This document shows positions 12,836 through 16,432 of a DNA stretch of 16,432 nt, piece by piece (positions within the stretch are counted from its first letter, which is position 1; each line of letters opens with the position of its first letter). A program made the position numbers and the translations under genes. The stretch comes from Planctomycetota bacterium (lineage in GTDB: Bacteria > Planctomycetota > MHYJ01 > JACQXL01): assembly GCA_030018555.1 (NCBI GenBank), contig JASEHY010000010.1, positions 1 to 16,432 on the forward strand. Direction: 5' to 3'. Under the pieces are notes generated by a model. It had not been told where the DNA came from and searched no databases. It saw only the letters and a program-made list of their open reading frames with translations.

Positions 12836-13930
12836 CAGTCTCCCGAGGTGATAACATCTGATGAGGACATCCACAATAAGCGGGTCAAATTGTGTTCCGC
12901 TATGTGTCTTGAGTTCCTCAATTGCATGCTTCATATCTATTGATTTTTGATATGGTCTTTCGGATAGCATAGCATCAAGGGCATCGCTTACCGCAATAAT
13001 TCTTGAAAGTAACGGAATATTCTGCTCTTTTATCCCGTGAGGGTAACCGCTTCCATCATAATGCTCGTGGTGATGGCGAATAATAAGGGCAATACTTTTA
13101 TTTATTTCGGAGACAATATTTGCACCGACCAGAGGATGCATTTCAATAAGTTTCAGTTCTAATTTGGAAAGAGCTCTATCCGCCTTAAATAAAGTATCAG
13201 AAAAGGATAATTTGCCGATGTCGTGAAGTAAAGAGGCAAGCCGCAGTTTTTGCTTCTGCACTTCAGATAAACCCAGTTCCTCAGCAATCATCAGGCAGTA
13301 ATTTGTGACCCGTAAAGAATGACCGTGCGTATAATAATCTCTTCCCTCTAATAACTGAACCGATACCTCAGCAAGTTTTGTTAGCCCATCACTATATCGG
13401 CGTGCGTAAATCAACGAGGCAATATTAATCAGAGGTATTAGAGATTGTATCTTTTCCTCAACCCAGTTACCCCGAAGGCATTCGGGGTGTTCCGCTTTAA
13501 CAGGATTAAAAATGATATCCATAATACCAATTAAGGAACCTGTGCAGATTAGAGGTATGCTTGCAATAACAGGTTTTTGGACTGATAGAGAACCAAGCAT
13601 CTTTATTTCTTCCTGATAACGGATATCGTTATCAGATGAATTAAGAATGAGGAGCCGTCCGTTTTCTGCCACCCACTTTGACATAGTCTGTGCCGCACCC
13701 AAATGGCTGATAGGTTCCTGTTTTATACCAGAGGGGGTTTGGTCATTGGATGGCGAGAAGACCGTGAGGATATCAGGAATAACCTCATCGGTCTCGCAGG
13801 AAAAAAAGATACAACCCGGCGCACCCGCGTGGGTCAAAATCTGCTCGGAGATTTCTAATAATATCTGTTGATTGTCTTTAGCAGAGTCCAGTAACAATAT
13901 CGCCTTTAATACAGAATCTTTGATGTCCAT
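12812..13930 (-). CDS. GAF and HD-GYP protein, probable c-di-GMP phosphodiesterase
   Basis: 372 aa, soluble. Residues about 1-175 form a GAF-like sensor domain; 180-372 the HD-GYP domain, which hydrolyses c-di-GMP to pGpG/GMP at a metal centre. Visible metal and signature residues: HDIGK with HD at 236-237, the HP at 265-266, HHHEHYDGSGYP (286-297) carrying HHE and GYP, and DALDAM near 316-321. It should be catalytically intact. An 8-bp palindrome (ACCCCGAA/TTCGGGGT, 13469-13488) sits in frame in the GAF domain, encoding HPECLRG in the loop before the last helix. The C-terminus LSSTQMAY is encoded by the inverted repeat shared with valS. Its ATG is fused to the end of repeat element B, whose stem GAGGGG serves as the likely ribosome binding site. 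It is downstream of the diguanylate cyclase and radical SAM genes. Confidence 0.92.
   Translation of the reverse strand: MDIKDSVLKAILLLDSAKDNQQILLEISEQILTHAGAPGCIFFSCETDEVIPDILTVFSPSNDQTPSGIKQEPISHLGAAQTMSKWVAENGRLLILNSSDNDIRYQEEIKMLGSLSVQKPVIASIPLICTGSLIGIMDIIFNPVKAEHPECLRGNWVEEKIQSLIPLINIASLIYARRYSDGLTKLAEVSVQLLEGRDYYTHGHSLRVTNYCLMIAEELGLSEVQKQKLRLASLLHDIGKLSFSDTLFKADRALSKLELKLIEMHPLVGANIVSEINKSIALIIRHHHEHYDGSGYPHGIKEQNIPLLSRIIAVSDALDAMLSERPYQKSIDMKHAIEELKTHSGTQFDPLIVDVLIRCYHLGRLSSTQMAY
13469..13488. repeat. Intragenic palindrome in the HD-GYP gene
   Basis: ACCCCGAA (13469-13476), 4-nt loop, TTCGGGGT (13481-13488). The same CCCCGA-type hairpin is found between genes (CCCCGAT/ATCGGGG at 3919-3935; CCCGAAA/TTTCGGG at 3373-3388), which suggests a mobile hairpin tolerated in a loop of the GAF domain. 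Confidence 0.65.
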
Positions 13931-14039
13931 AAATTAGTCCCCTCACCTTTCCCTATCCCCTATGGGGAGAGGATAGGTGAGGGGGGACTGGCTTTGAAAC
14001 CTGTCCTGACGACAGGTCAGGATTCCATACGATAAATTA
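13929..14039. repeat. Composite palindromic element B
   Basis: Bounded by perfect ATAAATTA copies at 13929-13936 and 14032-14039. The left hairpin (CCCCTCACC ... GGTGAGGGG around CCCTATGGGGAGAGG) and the following gactggctttg match element A; the second hairpin is different, CCTGTC...GACAGG (about 14000-14021). TTCCATACGATAAATTA (14023-14039) closes it. It fills the gap between the radical SAM and HD-GYP genes. Confidence 0.82.
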
Positions 14040-14043
14040 AACC

Positions 14044-14916
14044 CTAAAGATTTTCAATGATAGCAGGTCTGAAACGACTTTCACTCAATTCCAACATCTC
14101 ATCTATTTTAGAAAGCATACTTTCCTTATCGCGAGGTAAATGTCCAGAAATATTTACGAAATTAGAAATATGGTCGCTCAAGAATAGGCAGGATACCTCA
14201 AGGCGTTCTAGAAGGAGACGAGTTTCTCTAAGTGCCTCGTGTGGTGAAAGGAGTTGAAATTTACCGCTCAGATAATCCTGGTAAAGAGGGGCATTAGGGA
14301 CAGGAACCCAAGTTCGTAGCCGTATAAAATCAGGGTCAATTTTATTGAGGACATCGGCGGTAGCCATCGTATGCTCGCGGGAAAAGTCCTTTCCACCAAT
14401 TCCTATCAATACATATTCACTCAATTCTATCCCTGCATTTTTTACCCTCAATGCAGTTTCTATCATCAATTTGGAATCTGCACCCTTTTGGATCCTCTTA
14501 AGAATCTCGTCATAACCGCTTTCCAGCCCTTTATGTAGTCTGTTTAATCCTGCGGTTTTCAGCCGTTTCAGGTCTTCTAATGACTTAAATCTTAGGAATT
14601 TTGCGGAAGCATACATCGTTATTCTTCTTAATCCCGGAAAAGTCTGGTGGGCAAATCTGAATATCTCTTCCAATTGAGTGGTCTTCATTATGATGCTATT
14701 CCCATCGGGGAAAAAGATACTTTCAACTGTATCGCCGTAAAATTGCTTTGCTAAAAGGATGTCCTCTTTTATTTCTTGCACCGACCTGATACGGAATGTT
14801 TTGTCTTTATACATTCCACAAAAGGTGCATTTATTATGTGGACATCCGATAGTTGCCTGAATCAGCAGACTATCTGCCTCGGATGGAGGACGATAAATCG
14901 GTTCTTCGTAACGCAT
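14044..14916 (-). CDS. Radical SAM protein of unassigned function
   Basis: 290 aa. The cluster motif is GCPHNKCTFCGMYK with cysteines at 25, 30 and 33, that is CX4CX2C rather than the usual CX3CX2C; the ATIGCPHNKCTFC pattern marks a widespread uncharacterised group, often named only radical SAM. Further family marks are the GG-type SAM-binding strand IFFPDGNS, GLESGYDEILKRIQKG (a SAM-contacting region of Elp3/HemN-like TIM barrels) and YVLIGIGG. No B12-binding or SPASM domain, so reaction and substrate cannot be named. Start: ATG at 14916 with AAGGA about 7 nt upstream, inside the end of the diguanylate cyclase gene (47-nt overlap), implying translational coupling. Confidence 0.88.
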   Translation of the reverse strand: MRYEEPIYRPPSEADSLLIQATIGCPHNKCTFCGMYKDKTFRIRSVQEIKEDILLAKQFYGDTVESIFFPDGNSIIMKTTQLEEIFRFAHQTFPGLRRITMYASAKFLRFKSLEDLKRLKTAGLNRLHKGLESGYDEILKRIQKGADSKLMIETALRVKNAGIELSEYVLIGIGGKDFSREHTMATADVLNKIDPDFIRLRTWVPVPNAPLYQDYLSGKFQLLSPHEALRETRLLLERLEVSCLFLSDHISNFVNISGHLPRDKESMLSKIDEMLELSESRFRPAIIENL

Positions 14917-16378
14917 AGCGGTTTCCTTCCTTGCTCTTAAATAGCGATTTATCCGCTGAGATGACCATCTCGTCTGGCGTCTTAAAAGAGTCAGAGACTG
15001 TGCTTATCCCGATACTTATCCTTATTTTGAAATGGTCTTTCGGATTAGTCAGGTTAGTGAAACGATAATCTTCAACACGGCTGATGATATTTCTGGCTTT
15101 GTTCTGGGCTCCTTCTAAAGATGTTTCTGGCAAGATTATGGCAAACTCATCGCCGCCATACCGGCAGACAGAATCCGCCTTACGAGAATATCTCTGCAGT
15201 ATTCCAGATAATTCCTTAAGAATACTATCTCCCTGTTTATGGCCGTAGGTATCATTGATGGACTTAAAATTATCAAGGTCAATGAACAATAGCGCTAATC
15301 TTCTTTTGTAACGTTTTGCCCGCTGAAATTCCTCATTAAAAGTATTCTCAAAGTATCTGCGATTATATACGTTGGTTAGACCATCACGAATAGACTGTAT
15401 TTTCAGGGCTTCCGCAAGACGAATGTTTTCTATCGCCAGCCCTACAGAATTAACCAGAGTCTTAAGCACATCATAATAGCCCTTTTTGGTTGTCGGGTTT
15501 GCTTCTATTGCTTCTTTCTCCTTCTGGTTTATTTTAAGTATTATGAGTCCCAGTATTCTTTCCCTCCCTCCAAGTGGCAATATTACCCATCCTTTTGTTT
15601 CATCCCAGAAGATGTCTTTATCAGAAACGAAGAGCCGGAAAGCCCTGGAAATCGTGTGATTCTTACGAATATCTATTTTGTCAGGCAACCATGTTGCGTT
15701 TTGCGTCTTGCGTCTTGCGTCAGGGACGCCATAACAGTGTCTCAGATATCGGTTATCCAGAAGATATATTACGGCTGATTCATAATTAAATTGTCGGCGG
15801 TCAGTGAGTGCAAGACAAACATTTTTCACAAGGTGTGTCTCATCAGGAGTTCTCAATAAAGATGAGGTTATTTTAGGTGCCTCTTTTATTTTTTCGGTCA
15901 GCAACAAAATCCGGTTGTTTGCCTGTGCCAGTTCCTGGATTTTTTCTCTGATGCTCTTTTCCCATAACTGCCTCTCGGTCATATCCCGCCACGAGCCAAT
16001 AACAAGATTTATTTTATCTACCTTAACCAAACGAACACTAACCTCCACAGGGATAACCCCTTGTGATTTAGTTTTTATCCTGAATGAATATCGCTCGGAA
16101 ATAACACCTGCCCTTCGTCTTTTAATTATCTGCTTTAATAGAGGTATATCCTCCTTGAGTATCAAGTCAGAATATTTTAGAGTATTAATAAGTTCATCTT
16201 TGGTATAGCCGGACATCCTCACAAATGCCCGGTTGACCTTGACAAACCGGAGAGTGTCCATATTAATAACATATTGAGGGTCGTTGCAATCTTCAAAGGT
16301 AATTTCATATAATTGCATAGAGATTCGATTGAGTGATGAAAGTCTATCCGCGAGGCACACAGTAGAGGACTGTATCAT
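14870..16378 (-). CDS. PAS-GAF-GGDEF diguanylate cyclase
   Basis: Soluble signalling enzyme, about 502 aa, expected to make c-di-GMP from two GTP. A PAS domain (about 22-140, including VKVNRAFVRMSGYTKDEL and GSWRDMTER) is followed by a linker helix, a GAF-like domain (about 170-320) and the GGDEF domain (about 325-490). Key residues: FIDLDNFKSINDTYGH (metal and GTP binding), RYGGDEF with GGDEF at 408-412, and the product-inhibition site RxxD (RKAD) five residues before it, so activity and feedback control look intact. A 28-nt heptamer array inside the GAF domain encodes DARRKTQNAT. Start: the ATG at 16378; a GTG directly before it (16381) is equally possible. Ribosome binding site is weak. 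Its 3' end overlaps the radical SAM gene. Confidence 0.93.
   Translation of the reverse strand: MIQSSTVCLADRLSSLNRISMQLYEITFEDCNDPQYVINMDTLRFVKVNRAFVRMSGYTKDELINTLKYSDLILKEDIPLLKQIIKRRRAGVISERYSFRIKTKSQGVIPVEVSVRLVKVDKINLVIGSWRDMTERQLWEKSIREKIQELAQANNRILLLTEKIKEAPKITSSLLRTPDETHLVKNVCLALTDRRQFNYESAVIYLLDNRYLRHCYGVPDARRKTQNATWLPDKIDIRKNHTISRAFRLFVSDKDIFWDETKGWVILPLGGRERILGLIILKINQKEKEAIEANPTTKKGYYDVLKTLVNSVGLAIENIRLAEALKIQSIRDGLTNVYNRRYFENTFNEEFQRAKRYKRRLALLFIDLDNFKSINDTYGHKQGDSILKELSGILQRYSRKADSVCRYGGDEFAIILPETSLEGAQNKARNIISRVEDYRFTNLTNPKDHFKIRISIGISTVSDSFKTPDEMVISADKSLFKSKEGNRYALRRTDLSSSIRGR
15694..15721 (-). repeat. In-frame heptamer array in the diguanylate cyclase gene
   Basis: On the gene strand the units are ACGCAAG-type (read on + as TTGCGTT, TTGCGTC, TTGCGTC, TTGCGTC): 28 nt. 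It encodes about 10 residues in a GAF-domain loop between CYGVP and WLPDKI. The unit is the same as in the third valS array (ACGCAAG). Confidence 0.87.
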
Positions 16379-16432
16379 CACATTCTTGTTTTATAATATG
16401 AGATTGTTGAAAAACCTATTACGCACGGTCGC
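16379..16432. other. Short upstream end without a clear feature
   Basis: AT-rich leader of the diguanylate cyclase gene. TATAAA/TATTAT sequences lie at 16391-16398 on the - strand but no convincing -35 box is placed. The last bases, cacggtcgc, match the start of the hairpin at 3350-3358, so a repeat may begin at the window edge. Confidence 0.3.

Overview
The window reads as ordinary bacterial chromosome, moderately AT-rich, from an uncultivated-type lineage. A Hanks-type Ser/Thr kinase with a planctomycete-like N-terminal module, the general gene content, and heavy loads of short palindromes and tandem heptamers between and inside genes suggest a PVC/Omnitrophota-like or related candidate phylum. 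That placement is inference; there is no rRNA gene here to fix it.

Layout. (1) 51-3332, + strand: a Ser/Thr protein kinase, a 79-aa ThiS/MoaD-like sulfur carrier ending in Gly-Gly, and aspS, tightly packed behind one promoter. (2) 3329-3501: a composite palindromic repeat between the convergent aspS and rbfA. (3) 8032-3499, - strand: nusA, infB, a DUF503/YlxP protein and rbfA, a translation/transcription-factor operon with its own strong promoter; rimP and the ylxR/ylxQ genes often found here are missing, and every junction after nusA carries palindromic repeat DNA. (4) 8033-8418: repeat-filled intergenic DNA, then a uridine-phosphorylase-like gene (8419-9177, +). (5) 9178-10018: about 840 bp without an intact gene, holding nonamer and heptamer arrays, nested hairpins, a 12-bp direct repeat and the remnant of a helix-turn-helix (transposase-type) protein on the - strand. 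(6) 10019-12790, +: valS, with a near-consensus promoter lying where a longer TTG-start gene model would begin. (7) 16378-12812, - strand: a PAS-GAF-GGDEF diguanylate cyclase, a radical SAM protein and a GAF/HD-GYP phosphodiesterase, probably one operon able to make and break c-di-GMP.

The most unusual feature is the repeat economy. Tandem 7-bp repeats, mostly in blocks of four units (28 nt), sit in frame inside valS (three sites) and inside the diguanylate cyclase gene, and also between genes. Composite elements of roughly 110-170 bp are bounded by the 8-mer ATAAATTA; two of them have their end fused to a start codon and appear to provide the ribosome binding site of the next gene (infB, HD-GYP). 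The convergent 3' ends of valS and the HD-GYP gene form a long inverted repeat, so both proteins end in a similar LSS(I/T)QMA tail. Two genes (the kinase and valS) share a promoter of the same geometry, with the start codon exactly 39 nt from the -35 box, implying very short or no 5' leaders.

No tRNA, rRNA, CRISPR array or intact insertion sequence was recognised.
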